Assembly: GCF_018274385.1 (NCBI RefSeq)
Contig: NZ_JAAFYZ010000062.1
Coordinates: 1 to 47,499 of the forward strand
Reading direction: 5' to 3'
Source of the DNA: Catenulispora pinistramenti
GTDB lineage: Bacteria > Actinomycetota > Actinomycetes > Streptomycetales > Catenulisporaceae
DNA: 47,499 bases
Part shown: piece by piece, positions 1-7,678 of the stretch
How the letters are laid out: each line of letters begins with the position of its first letter
Position numbering within the stretch: position 1 is the stretch's first letter
Program-made: the position numbers and the translations under genes
Notes under the pieces: generated by a model
The model's database searches: none
Told to the model about the DNA's origin: nothing
The model's input: only the letters and a program-made list of their open reading frames with translations

Positions 1-587
1 CTTGACCCCCGGCCACCGGCACTGTAGGCGAAGCCCTGCCGACGCGACCGAGGGGAACGAACCGAAAACCAGCCGGAGAAATACAAAACGGGTGGTGCGG
101 GTACCGGCGGCTCGGCGAGTTCGGCTGTCGGTCTGGGTGCTGGCAGCGCGGCAGTTCCGAAGGTGCGCATTCTGGGCTGGCGAGCTCAGCCGCTGGTCTG
201 GGTGCTGGCAGCGCAGCAGTCCCGAGGGTGCGCATTCTGGGCTGGCGGGTGCGGGGCGCAGGTGCGGGCGCGGGCTCGCCCTGGCCGCCGAGATGGCCGC
301 CGCCGGATGGCAGATTGGTGTGGCCACCAAGGCATCCTGCCTACCGCACCCGGGCATGTTCTCGACCAAGTGACCACCGACCCGCCGCCAGGCCGATCCG
401 GCGCTCGCCAACCCTGAACGCGCACCCGGGACACCGGCGCGCTGGCCAGCACCTGGACCGGCGGCCGAACTCGGCAGGCCGCCGGTACCTCACCCCCCGT
501 TTTGTATTTCTCCGGCTGGTTTTCGGTTCGTTCCCCTCGGTCGCGTCGGCAGGGCTTCGCCTACAGTGCCGGTGGCCGGGGGTCAAG
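1..587. repeat. Large palindrome (inverted repeat) at left edge
   Basis: The first ~92 bases are the reverse complement of ~496-587 with no mismatch seen, and weaker similarity continues inward so that the arms span about 1-185 and 403-587. The loop side holds a direct repeat (131-183 and 196-248, period 65 bp). No convincing gene lies here: the open frames on the two strands are mirror images created by the palindrome. The outer 64 bases of each arm are copies of a module found again at 637-700 and 47267-47330. Confidence 0.9.
131..248. repeat. Direct repeat, ~53 bp, period 65 bp
   Basis: Two near-identical blocks, 131-183 and 196-248, each running from gtctgggtgctggcagcg to gcattctgggctggcg with a few substitutions. 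They lie inside the left half of the edge palindrome and have only a diverged counterpart in the right half, so they were duplicated after, or independently of, the palindrome. Confidence 0.8.
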
Positions 588-1060
588 TTCGCGCCGTGCG
601 AAACCGCCGCCTACCTGCATGTCCGCCGCGCGCGGACTTTACCCCCGGACACCGGTGCTGTACCCCCCGGGCTGACGACGCGACCGAGGGGAACGGACCG
701 CACCACCTCACCGACCGCCGCCGCTGAGACTCACCCGGCCACCCGATGGAGCGGCGCTAGTTTCCCTGAGGTTGCCGAGGCCCGCCGGAGGCCCGGCTCT
801 TCACCACAGCTCTTGATCTTGCTCTTGATCTTGCTTGTGGCTCTTGATCTGGCCTTTGCTCGTGCTCTGACTTGCTGGAGTTGAAGAGGCCTGAGGTGGG
901 GCGGGGTTGTGAACACGCGAACTGGCAGCCGAGAAACACACCCACCGCCCCGAACCCCGAACCGGCACAACTATGACCGAAGGCCGTAAAAAGCATTTAA
1001 AACCCACAGCCCAACCGCAACCCGGCCCACAAACTCCAGCCCCCAGCAAACTCCACCGCC
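566..1060 (+). repeat. Long dispersed repeat, left copy
   Basis: About 495 bp closely similar (roughly nine bases in ten by eye) to the reverse complement of 46891-47401. It holds a 64-bp module at 637-700 that also forms the arms of the edge palindrome, a stretch of 12-bp units based on ctcttgatcttg (810-852), and a conserved stretch ending near the ctccacc motif at 1051. Differences between the two copies fall at all codon positions of the open frames, and the 12-bp block differs in length, so it does not look protein-coding. Function unknown; a non-autonomous element or intergenic repeat family is possible. Confidence 0.88.
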
Positions 1061-1100
1061 CCCAAGAACCCAAACCCCGAACAGCCCCAGGCACCGGGTG

Positions 1101-1154
1101 CCATCCACACCACTAGTCCATCCACACCACTAGTCCAGCCACACCACTAGTCCA
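1101..1154. repeat. 17-bp tandem repeat, about 3 copies
   Basis: Units at 1101-1117, 1118-1134 and 1135-1151, the first two identical (ccatccacaccactagt) and the third with one change. The stop codon of the recombinase gene (1147-1149) lies inside the third unit. Each unit contains the palindrome actagt. The repeat could be a duplicated recombination or binding site or simple slippage; nothing in the sequence decides. Confidence 0.85.
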
Positions 1155-2499
1155 GCGACAGCCCCGGCAAGATCTTGATCCGGCTGGTGTCGAAAACGCT
1201 CCGGCTGGTGGTCTTGTCCCCTATCTCGATCGAGGCGAACAAGAAGCGCAGTACGTCGCGCCGACGCGGCTCGGGCAGGCGCCACCAGGCGCTGGGGGCT
1301 TCGGGACCGGTGACGACGCCGTCCAGGACATAAGCGCTCTGCGTCTCCACGCGGCCGTGGCCGGTGCGGAACTGGTCCGGGCGGCCGGGGCTGCCGACCG
1401 GGCCGCGGCGTACCGTGACCGGGAGGTCGGACGGTGCCGGGACTGTGCTGCTCTGCTGGAGGACCTCGACGGCTGCCTGCTGGACGTGCTCCTCCAACGA
1501 CTTCGCGCCGATGTGGCGGTTGCAGCGGTCGGGCGCCGGTTTGTTCTTTGAGGCGCAGGCGTACATTCGGTAGTCGCCGACGATCGAGCCGACCATGTGG
1601 TCGCGGCAGCGTTCGCAGACCACCAGGCCGGTCAGCAGATAGTCCGCGCGGGGGCGGTTGTCGGCGGCGGCGCTGCGTGCGGCGCGCTCGGCCTGGGCTC
1701 GTTTCCAGTCCTCGATGTCGACGCACGGCTCCCAGACGGCTCGGCGCAGGCCGTCGATGGATTCGACGCCGCCTTGGAAGACGCGTAGACCCGCGTAGCG
1801 CGGGGCGTCCAGGATGCGGCTGACGCCGCCGGTGGTCCAGGTGGCGCCGGTCACGGTCGGGATGCCGCGGGTGTTGAGGTCGCCGGCGATGGCGCGCAGG
1901 CTGTCCCCGGCCAGGAATCGTGCGTAGATCTGCCGGACGGTCTGCGCCTCTTCCTCGATCAGGGGGTGCATTCCGGAGCCGTAGCCGTAGGCCCGGCGAC
2001 CGCCGCCGTGCGGGCGGCCGTCGTCGGCGTTCTGGCGGCGCAGCTTCTGGACGGTCTTCGACAACGAGGCGGCCTTGCCCGCGAACTGACGGGCTTGGGA
2101 CAACGCGGCCTCCCGGCCCGACGGATCCGTGAGGTCCAGCGTGTCGCCCGTCGAATACAGATCGACCCCGTGTTCCTGCGCCGCGATCAACAACTCGACC
2201 GCGTCGGCCGGGCGGTGCCGGACCAGCATCAACGGCTTGAGCAACAGCACGGCCGGCACTCGACCACTACGCACCGCCGTAAGCAGCGCGGCCCACCCCG
2301 GTCGCTCGCTCCCCGCGTTCCATACCGAGCGCCGTTCGTCGGCGAACACCAGGTGCGCCGGCACCGTGATCCCGATCCCCGCGGCGTACTTACGCCCCTG
2401 TCGTTCCTGCACGTCAACCGGCGTTTGGTCGCCGTCGCCCCGCCTAGGAACGCAACAGTAGAGCGCCCCTACGGCACCTGCTTCGCCCAGCACAGCCAT
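1147..2499 (-). CDS. Large serine recombinase family protein, catalytic site degenerate
   Basis: The 450-residue protein has the layout of large serine recombinases: resolvase-like domain (~12-140), recombinase DNA-binding domain (~165-270, with GRPHGGGRRAYGYG at its start) and a zinc ribbon with Cys295, Cys298, Cys315 and Cys326. The family normally excises or integrates DNA through an active-site serine in a YxRxS motif. Here that motif reads YCCVP (14-18), so Arg is Cys and the nucleophilic Ser is Pro. The later KLDRL-type motif reads KPLML (88-92), losing the Asp and an Arg, though Arg94 remains. The frame is otherwise intact. It may be an inactive relic or a DNA-binding protein without strand-exchange activity. 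The start ATG follows a 9-bp-arm palindrome, and a BlaI-type gene is divergent. Confidence 0.85.
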   Translation of the reverse strand: MAVLGEAGAVGALYCCVPRRGDGDQTPVDVQERQGRKYAAGIGITVPAHLVFADERRSVWNAGSERPGWAALLTAVRSGRVPAVLLLKPLMLVRHRPADAVELLIAAQEHGVDLYSTGDTLDLTDPSGREAALSQARQFAGKAASLSKTVQKLRRQNADDGRPHGGGRRAYGYGSGMHPLIEEEAQTVRQIYARFLAGDSLRAIAGDLNTRGIPTVTGATWTTGGVSRILDAPRYAGLRVFQGGVESIDGLRRAVWEPCVDIEDWKRAQAERAARSAAADNRPRADYLLTGLVVCERCRDHMVGSIVGDYRMYACASKNKPAPDRCNRHIGAKSLEEHVQQAAVEVLQQSSTVPAPSDLPVTVRRGPVGSPGRPDQFRTGHGRVETQSAYVLDGVVTGPEAPSAWWRLPEPRRRDVLRFLFASIEIGDKTTSRSVFDTSRIKILPGLSLD

Positions 2500-2506
2500 G
2501 AACTCA

Positions 2507-2529
2507 ATCTACTAGCCTAACTAGTAGAT
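2507..2529. promoter_or_regulatory. 23-bp perfect palindrome between recombinase and blaI-type gene
   Basis: Arms atctactag (2507-2515) and ctagtagat (2521-2529) around cctaa. It begins 8 bp upstream of the recombinase start and lies ~73 bp upstream of the divergent BlaI-type gene. The TAGTAGATGTAGA run is loosely like the TACT/TGTA sites used by BlaI repressors, so an operator for the neighbouring regulator is a fair guess. A recombinase binding site is the alternative. Confidence 0.6.
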
Positions 2530-2601
2530 GTAGAGGCCTGGTTCCGAGTTTGTCCGTGCAAGACCGACGACAATCGGCGGTGACTCGTTTACGCTGCCAC
2601 C

Positions 2602-2994
2602 GTGGCTCTGCGGCAGTTCGGCGAACTGGAAGCCCAGGTGATGGACCGCGTGTGGCGGCACAATCGCCCGGTGTTGGTCCGCGACATCCTCTATGACGTG
2701 AACACGGACCGAAAGCTCGCCTACACAACGGTGCTGACCGTCATGGAGCGGTTGTGCCGCAAGGGCTGGCTGCGCCGGCAGCGCCAGGGCCGGGCGCACG
2801 CCTACGAAGCCGTCGCCTCGCGCGAGCACTACACCGCGCAGCTGATGTGCGACGCGCTGGCCACCAGCAGCAACCAGACGGTGTCGTTCGTCCACTTCCT
2901 GGAGCAGCTCTCGACCGAGGAGAACCAGGCGTTGCGGGCCGCGCTGGAGGTCCGTCAGCTCCTTTCCGACGACGCGACCGACGAAGGTGGCTGA
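2602..2994 (+). CDS. BlaI/MecI/CopY-type transcriptional repressor
   Basis: The 130-residue protein is a winged-helix repressor of the Penicillinase_R family. It opens with FGELEAQVMDRVW and continues with the family's recognition helix region TTVLTVMERLCRKGWLRR (~42-59), then a helical dimerisation tail. Such repressors normally control beta-lactamase or copper genes and are released by a BlaR-type sensor protease. No M56 sensor partner lies next door, so its trigger is unknown. GTG is the start. No Shine-Dalgarno is visible, and a TACGCT -10-like hexamer (2590-2595) would place transcription on the start codon, so a leaderless message is likely. It probably binds the palindrome shared with the divergent recombinase gene. 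Confidence 0.9.
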   Translation: MALRQFGELEAQVMDRVWRHNRPVLVRDILYDVNTDRKLAYTTVLTVMERLCRKGWLRRQRQGRAHAYEAVASREHYTAQLMCDALATSSNQTVSFVHFLEQLSTEENQALRAALEVRQLLSDDATDEGG

Positions 2995-3024
2995 TTCTTC
3001 TCCGCGTGTTTACATAAGCACCCG

Positions 3025-3053
3025 TTGACCGATCTACTTCGCGCGGCTAATTT
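3025..3053 (+). promoter_or_regulatory. Putative sigma-70-type promoter before the S53 peptidase
   Basis: TTGACC (3025-3030) and TAATTT (3048-3053) are separated by 17 bp in an otherwise gene-free 270-bp leader. This would give a 5' leader of roughly 200 nt for the peptidase gene starting at 3267. No riboswitch class was recognised in the leader. Confidence 0.5.
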
Positions 3054-3266
3054 CCTCACTCGAGGCCTCAAGCAACATCAACTGCACGGCATCGCACCAC
3101 CGCACGGGGATCAGGGCCCACCGCTGCGCCGCCCTGCCCCGCACCACACCGCGCAACTCGGGGGGCCAGGTCACCGCAGTCTTCTGATTCTCCGTGACGG
3201 CTCCACACATTGGGTGGCCGCACCAGGGGTCTCGCCACCTCCCCACACCGAGAGGGACACACCTCA

Positions 3267-5435
3267 GTGAGAATCAGCTCACGCCTGCGCGCACTCGCGT
3301 GCCTGGCAACGGCGGCCGCCGTCAGCGGCGCGCTGTCGGTCGGCGCGGCGTCGGGGGCCACGAGCCCCGGCACGTCCGTCGCCTCCACGGCCGGGAACGC
3401 CGCGGCGGTGACAGCCAACGTGGCCGCGAACGTGACCACGAACCTGACCGCCAACGTGACCGCGAACCTGATCAGCGCGGAGGCGACGGGCTCCGCCCAC
3501 GCTTCGCAGCCCGCTGTCACGGCCGAGAACCAGGGGTCGAGCCACGCGTGCTCGGCGGTGATCGTCGTCGGGCACCAGTCCTGCTTCGCGTTGAAGCGGA
3601 ACGGGGTCCACCCCACCGCGGCCTCGGCCTCGGCCTCCCCGGACGCGATTCCCTCCGGCGTCGGGTACGGGCCCTCGCAGTTGCAGTCGGCGTACAACCT
3701 CACCTCGGCTTCGGCGGCGAACGGGGCCGGTCGCACCATCGCGATCGTCGACGCTTATGACGACGCGAACGCGGCGTCCGACCTGGCCGCGTACCGGTCG
3801 GCGGCCGGGCTGCCCGCGGCGAACTTCACGAAGGTGAACCAGAGCGGCCAGACGTCCCCGCTTCCGTCCGCGCCGCCGTCCGGCGACGACTGGACCGTCG
3901 AGGAGTCGCTGGACCTGGACATGGCCTCCGCGATCTGCCCGCTGTGCAAGATCGTGCTGGCCGAGGCGAACGACGACTCCAGCGACGGGCTCTACGTCGC
4001 GCAGACCGCCGCGGCGAGCCTGGCCGGTTACATATCGAACTCCTGGGGCGGCAGCGAGTCCTCCACCGAGACCTCGCAGGACAGCCAGTACTTCACGCAC
4101 GCTTCCGGCGTCGTGACCACGGTTTCCGCAGGTGACTCCGACTACGGGGCTTCGTACCCGGCCACTTCGCCGAACGTGGTGTCGGTCGGCGGTACCAACC
4201 TGGCCACGTCGTCCAACTCGCGGGGCTGGACCGAGTCGGTGTGGAACACCACGCCGGGTTCTGAGGGCACCGGTTCGGGTTGCTCCGCCTACGAGGCGCA
4301 GCCTGCCTGGCAGACCGCGCTGAACCTGCCGTCGGGCTGCTCCAAGCGCGTCGACAACGACGTCGCGGCGGACGCCGACCCGGCCACCGGTGTCGCGGTG
4401 TACGACACGTCGAACGGCAACAGCGGTTGGCAGGAGGTCGGCGGTACGTCGGCGTCGTCGCCGATGGTGGCCGCGATGTTCGCTCTAGCCGGTAACGCCG
4501 GGGCGACTCCGGCACAGGACATCTACCAGCACGCCGGCAACTTCTACGACGTCACCTCTGGCAACGACGGCACCTGCACCCCGTCCTACGTGTGCACCGC
4601 CGGAACCGGCTACGACGGCCCGACCGGCATCGGCACCCCCAACGGCATCACCGGCCTGCAGACCGGCGGCAGCGGCGGCACCGAGACCGTTTCGGTCACC
4701 AACCCGGGCAACCAGAGCTCTACGGTCGGTACCGCGATCAGCACCCTGCAGGTCTCGGGCACTGACTCGGCCAGCAAGGCTCTGACTTACTCGGCGACCG
4801 GACTTCCGGCCGGGCTGTCGATCAGCTCCTCCGGCGCCATCACCGGTACGCCGTCCGCTGCCGGTTCGTCGACCGTGACGGTGACCGCGTCGTCTGGTTC
4901 CGCTTCGGGCTCGACCTCGTTCACGTGGACCGTCAGCTCGTCCGGCGGTGGCGGCTGCACAGCCGCGCAGCTGCTCGGCAACCCCGGGTTCGAGACCGGC
5001 AGCGCGTCCCCGTGGGCCACGTCGGCCAGCGTCATCAACAGCGACACGACCTCCGAGCCCTCGCACTCGGGGAGCTACGACGCCTGGCTCGACGGCTACG
5101 GCACCACGCACACCGACACGCTCGCGCAGAGCGTCAGCATCCCGGCTTCGTGCACGTCGGCGGACTTCTCGTTCTGGCTGCACGTCGACACCGCCGAGAC
5201 CAGCACCACGAAGGCGTACGACACGCTTCAGGTGCAGGTGCTCAACTCCTCCGGGAGCGTGCTGGGGACGCTGGCGACGTACAGCAACCTGAACGCCGGC
5301 ACCGGTTACACCCAGCACTCGTTCAGCCTGGCCAGCTACCTCGGGCAGAACGTCACGCTGAAGTTCACCGGTACCGAGGACTACGAGCTTCAGACGTCGT
5401 TCGTCATCGACGACACAACGCTGAACGTGCGCTAG
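3267..5435 (+). CDS. Secreted S53 (sedolisin-type) serine-carboxyl peptidase with C-terminal Ig-like and binding domains
   Basis: The 722-residue protein starts at GTG 3267, with AGAGGGA 10 nt upstream; an upstream start at 3210 would put a non-signal stretch in front of the signal peptide. After the signal ([18 protein letters not shown]) comes a ~110-residue low-complexity region, then the S53 domain. Catalytic candidates are Glu212 and Asp216 (EESLD), the oxyanion Asp290 (SAGDSDYG) and the nucleophile Ser395 (GGTSASSP). A calcium-site segment follows ([14 protein letters not shown]). The tail holds a putative Ig (He_PIG-like) repeat and a beta-sandwich beginning [12 protein letters not shown], probably for substrate binding. 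A recognisable activation prodomain of the kumamolisin kind is not seen. It likely digests proteins outside the cell. Confidence 0.9.
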   Translation: MRISSRLRALACLATAAAVSGALSVGAASGATSPGTSVASTAGNAAAVTANVAANVTTNLTANVTANLISAEATGSAHASQPAVTAENQGSSHACSAVIVVGHQSCFALKRNGVHPTAASASASPDAIPSGVGYGPSQLQSAYNLTSASAANGAGRTIAIVDAYDDANAASDLAAYRSAAGLPAANFTKVNQSGQTSPLPSAPPSGDDWTVEESLDLDMASAICPLCKIVLAEANDDSSDGLYVAQTAAASLAGYISNSWGGSESSTETSQDSQYFTHASGVVTTVSAGDSDYGASYPATSPNVVSVGGTNLATSSNSRGWTESVWNTTPGSEGTGSGCSAYEAQPAWQTALNLPSGCSKRVDNDVAADADPATGVAVYDTSNGNSGWQEVGGTSASSPMVAAMFALAGNAGATPAQDIYQHAGNFYDVTSGNDGTCTPSYVCTAGTGYDGPTGIGTPNGITGLQTGGSGGTETVSVTNPGNQSSTVGTAISTLQVSGTDSASKALTYSATGLPAGLSISSSGAITGTPSAAGSSTVTVTASSGSASGSTSFTWTVSSSGGGGCTAAQLLGNPGFETGSASPWATSASVINSDTTSEPSHSGSYDAWLDGYGTTHTDTLAQSVSIPASCTSADFSFWLHVDTAETSTTKAYDTLQVQVLNSSGSVLGTLATYSNLNAGTGYTQHSFSLASYLGQNVTLKFTGTEDYELQTSFVIDDTTLNVR

Positions 5436-5473
5436 TCGAACATGCGCTAGAGGTAGGAACAGGTCCGAAAAGT

Positions 5474-5512
5474 GAGGCGGTGTACCGGACAGCTTGTCTG
5501 GTACACCGCCTC
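5474..5512. terminator. Bidirectional hairpin terminator
   Basis: Arms 5474-5491 and 5495-5512 (gaggcggtgtacc on the left) pair over 18 bp with one G-U pair and a 3-nt loop. It lies between the converging S53 peptidase and lipoprotein genes and can serve both. Confidence 0.85.
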
Positions 5513-5543
5513 TCGCTGTGTCGACTCCCGCCGCTGCCGTGCC

Positions 5544-5942
5544 TTAGGAGTCCGGGTCGCCGATCGTGACCTTCTCGACCTCGGCCAGCGACGGCGACGG
5601 GTCCGAGGGCAGGTAGCCGCTGCAATGCAGCTGGAACGTCACCGTCGCCCCCGGCGCGACGAAGTCAAGGGGGCTCTGCTGCCCGCCGTACTCGTCGCCG
5701 GCCCCGCCGGCGCATTTGCCGGCGGCCTGGATGTGGAGGTTGAGGGTGACCCGCGCCGTCACCCCCTTGTTCGGGTAAGGGTTGGTGAACAGCCCGGTGA
5801 CGATGAAATCGACCTGATCGGTCGGCACGATCTGCTCGATCGACACCTGACTCTTGTAGTTCTTGGATCCCCCGCCGCACCCCGCGGCCCCGGCGATCAC
5901 CATCACGGTCGCGAGCGCGACGAGCGCCGGCCGACGTGCCAT
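5544..5942 (-). CDS. Predicted lipoprotein of unknown function
   Basis: The 132-residue product begins with a short positive start, a hydrophobic stretch and a lipobox-like AGAAGC, so Cys22 would be lipidated and the protein anchored outside the membrane. The rest reads as a small beta-rich domain (VDFIVTGLFTNPYPNKGVTARVTLNL) with two further cysteines, one near 77 and one near 106, that could pair. No family was recognised. It converges with the S53 peptidase over a shared terminator and lies downstream of, and on the same strand as, the HxlR gene with a ~100-bp gap. Confidence 0.7.
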   Translation of the reverse strand: MARRPALVALATVMVIAGAAGCGGGSKNYKSQVSIEQIVPTDQVDFIVTGLFTNPYPNKGVTARVTLNLHIQAAGKCAGGAGDEYGGQQSPLDFVAPGATVTFQLHCSGYLPSDPSPSLAEVEKVTIGDPDS

Positions 5943-6043
5943 CCGACTTGCCTCCTGTGAACCGTCTTCTTCTCAAGCCCTTCGGAGGATTCGGCAGGTA
6001 GCAGTGCGGTGGGACGGCACAAGTGCCGTCGCGGTCTTGAGGA

Positions 6044-6424
6044 TCACGATGGCCGGTCGGCTACCTGCACCGCGGCGCCGGTCTCCAGTTCAGCCGCCCA
6101 CCGCTCGGACCAGCGCATGAGTCCGCGCATCTCATGCCGTGCATCCGCACCCAGTTGAGTGAGCCGGTAGGCGCCGCTCTCATCACGCTCGACGAGCAAG
6201 CTCTCCTGCAACTCGGTCAGCCGCTGCTGCAAGACGCTCGACGACATGCCGTCGCATCGCTGTTGCAGGGGACGGAAGCCGAGCGGTTCGTCGCGTAGTT
6301 CCCAAAGGATGCGCAGGATCCAGCGTCGGCCGAACAGGTCGAACGCGGCCATCAGCGGGCGGCCGCTGGCCGAGCCGCGGACCGGGCGGCCGGGACGTGG
6401 TGGGACAGCGGAGGCGGGGGTCAA
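6044..6424 (-). CDS. HxlR-family winged-helix transcriptional regulator
   Basis: The 126-residue protein carries the HxlR core: FDLFGRRWILRILWEL, RPLQQRCDGMSSSVLQQRL as the recognition region, and a wing ending in the YRLTQLG strand. HxlR proteins sense small electrophiles or redox changes and usually control an adjacent enzyme gene. A TTG start is used because the next ATG (6352) would cut into the conserved first helix; GGAACGG lies about 10 nt upstream, with a TATATA element at 6444-6449 further up. The divergent neighbour, its likely target, is a broken decarboxylase-family gene, so this regulator may have lost its local job. Confidence 0.85.
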   Translation of the reverse strand: MTPASAVPPRPGRPVRGSASGRPLMAAFDLFGRRWILRILWELRDEPLGFRPLQQRCDGMSSSVLQQRLTELQESLLVERDESGAYRLTQLGADARHEMRGLMRWSERWAAELETGAAVQVADRPS

Positions 6425-6481
6425 TTCGGGCTGCCGTTCCTTCTATATACAGGCCGGTCTGGGGCAGGTCGTGCGGGCTCG

Positions 6482-6545
6482 CGGTGCGTGGGTGGCGCGG
6501 TGCGCGGGTGGCCCGGTGCGTAGGTGGCGCGGTGCGTGGGTGGGG
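6482..6545. repeat. 16-bp tandem repeat, 4 copies
   Basis: Four units of cggtgcgtgggtggcg with small changes lie between the HxlR gene and the decarboxylase remnant. They sit where the 5' part of the remnant should be, so the repeat may have replaced or displaced its promoter and N-terminal coding region. Confidence 0.85.
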
Positions 6546-6985
6546 CGGTTACGAACTCAGCCGCCGCCTCAGCCTCACCCCGCGCGACCGCGAGATCGTC
6601 ACCGACCGCACCTGCGCCCGATGCGGCTGCGAATACGAGTGGGGCGTGCACGTCGAGTACTTCGCGGACCGCGCCGGGCTGACGCGCGAGCAGATCTCGT
6701 CCACAGCCTGGGGATCCAGCGCCGACCCGTGCTGGCCCGTGCTGGCCCGAGGAGCGCGACCGGCTGCTGCTCGACGCGGCCGACGCGCTGCACGACGCGA
6801 ACGACATCGACGACGCGCTGTGGAACCGCCTCGTCGCAGAGTTCGATGAAGCGCAGCTCCTCGACCTGCTGATGCTGTGCGGCTGGTACCACGCCATCAG
6901 CTTCACCGCGCGCGCCGCACGCCTTCCGCTGGAGGCGACGGCAGCGCGGTTCGAGACGTACTCCGGGTCGCTCGACGTCACATGA
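6546..6985 (+). pseudogene. Carboxymuconolactone decarboxylase (AhpD-like) family remnant, frameshifted and 5'-truncated
   Basis: The first frame gives the CMD signature LTPRDREIVTDRTCARCGCEYEWGV (shown here as LTPRDREIVTDRTC followed by ARCGCEYEWGV), with the paired cysteines that act as peroxidase or disulfide centres. It continues to SSADPCWP. At 6728-6747 the ten bases cgtgctggcc occur twice in tandem. Removing one copy joins the frame to EERDRLLLDAADALHD...LLDLLMLCGWYHAISF, the expected second half. The N-terminal ~50-80 residues usual in the family are missing, replaced by 16-bp repeats. It is therefore broken twice and is probably the former target of the divergent HxlR gene. Its stop codon overlaps the 3' end of the opposing crcB gene by 8 bp. 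Confidence 0.85.
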
Positions 6986-7349
6986 TGAGCGCCAGCCCGA
7001 GTCCGGCCGCCGCCGCGGCCATCCCGGCGGCCAGGCTGATGGCGGCGTTCCATGTGGCCTCGATGACCGAGCCGTCCTCGACCAGGCGCATCGTCTCGTA
7101 GCTGAACGTGGAGAAGGTGGTGTAGGCGCCGCAGAAGCCGGTCCCGGCGATCGTCACCACGTCCTTGGGCATGCCGTCGTGCAGCGCCAGGCCGGTCAGC
7201 AGCCCGAGCACGAAGGCGCCGGTGACGTTGATCGTCATGGTGCCGATCGGCAGCGCGCTCGCCCGGCGGCCGGCGATCGCCTTGTCCAGCAGGTAGCGGG
7301 CCGGGGCGCCGAGCGCGGCGGCGGCTGAGACCGCGAGCATCAGGATCAC
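6978..7349 (-). CDS. crcB: Fluoride exporter FluC/CrcB, second paralogue of the operon
   Basis: The 123-residue membrane protein has four predicted membrane segments and the FluC signatures: GAPARYLLD, TMTINVTGAFVLG and GFCGAYTTFSTFSYE. The Asn and the TTFST stretch shape the fluoride pore and the central sodium site. FluC works as an antiparallel dimer that lets fluoride leave the cell passively. The GTG start at 7349 overlaps the stop of the DUF190 gene (GTGA), so the three genes are translationally coupled. With a second crcB in the operon, a heterodimer is possible. Confidence 0.92.
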   Translation of the reverse strand: MILMLAVSAAAALGAPARYLLDKAIAGRRASALPIGTMTINVTGAFVLGLLTGLALHDGMPKDVVTIAGTGFCGAYTTFSTFSYETMRLVEDGSVIEATWNAAISLAAGMAAAAAGLGLALIM

Positions 7350-7678
7350 AGCCGGCTCCACTTGATGACCTCGACGTCGTCGATGATGACCAGCCCCTCG
7401 GCGATCAGCTCGTCCAGCTGCGGAAGGAACGCGTCGATCTTCTCGACGGCGTCCACGATGATGATCACCAGCGGCAGGTCGTCGGCCAGCGACAGGATCC
7501 GCGTGGTGTGTATGCGCGAGCTCACCCCGAAGCCTTCGATGCCCCGGAACACGCTGGCCCCGGCCAGCCCCGCTTTCCTCGCCCGGGCCACGATCTCGTG
7601 GTACAGCGGCGCATGCCGGTACTGGTCCGACTCTCCGACGAAGATGCTCAGTCGGCGGGCGGGTCCGGACAGCTTCAT
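7346..7678 (-). CDS. DUF190 family protein
   Basis: The 110-residue cytoplasmic protein matches DUF190, a small PII-like alpha/beta fold: RRLSIFVGESDQYRHAPLY, then AGLAGASVFRGIEGFG, and LPLVIIIVDAVEKIDAFLPQLDELI. DUF190 genes are frequent companions of crcB, and a sensing or regulatory role over the exporter is inferred from that context and from PII similarity; the molecular function is not established. ATG at 7678 overlaps the upstream crcB stop (ATGA) and the stop overlaps the next GTG, giving a tight three-gene operon. Confidence 0.88.
   Translation of the reverse strand: MKLSGPARRLSIFVGESDQYRHAPLYHEIVARARKAGLAGASVFRGIEGFGVSSRIHTTRILSLADDLPLVIIIVDAVEKIDAFLPQLDELIAEGLVIIDDVEVIKWSRL

Noticed and set aside
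1-373. Possible genes in the edge palindrome
   Set aside because: The frames on both strands start with the same residues only because the arms are inverted copies; no ribosome site or family.
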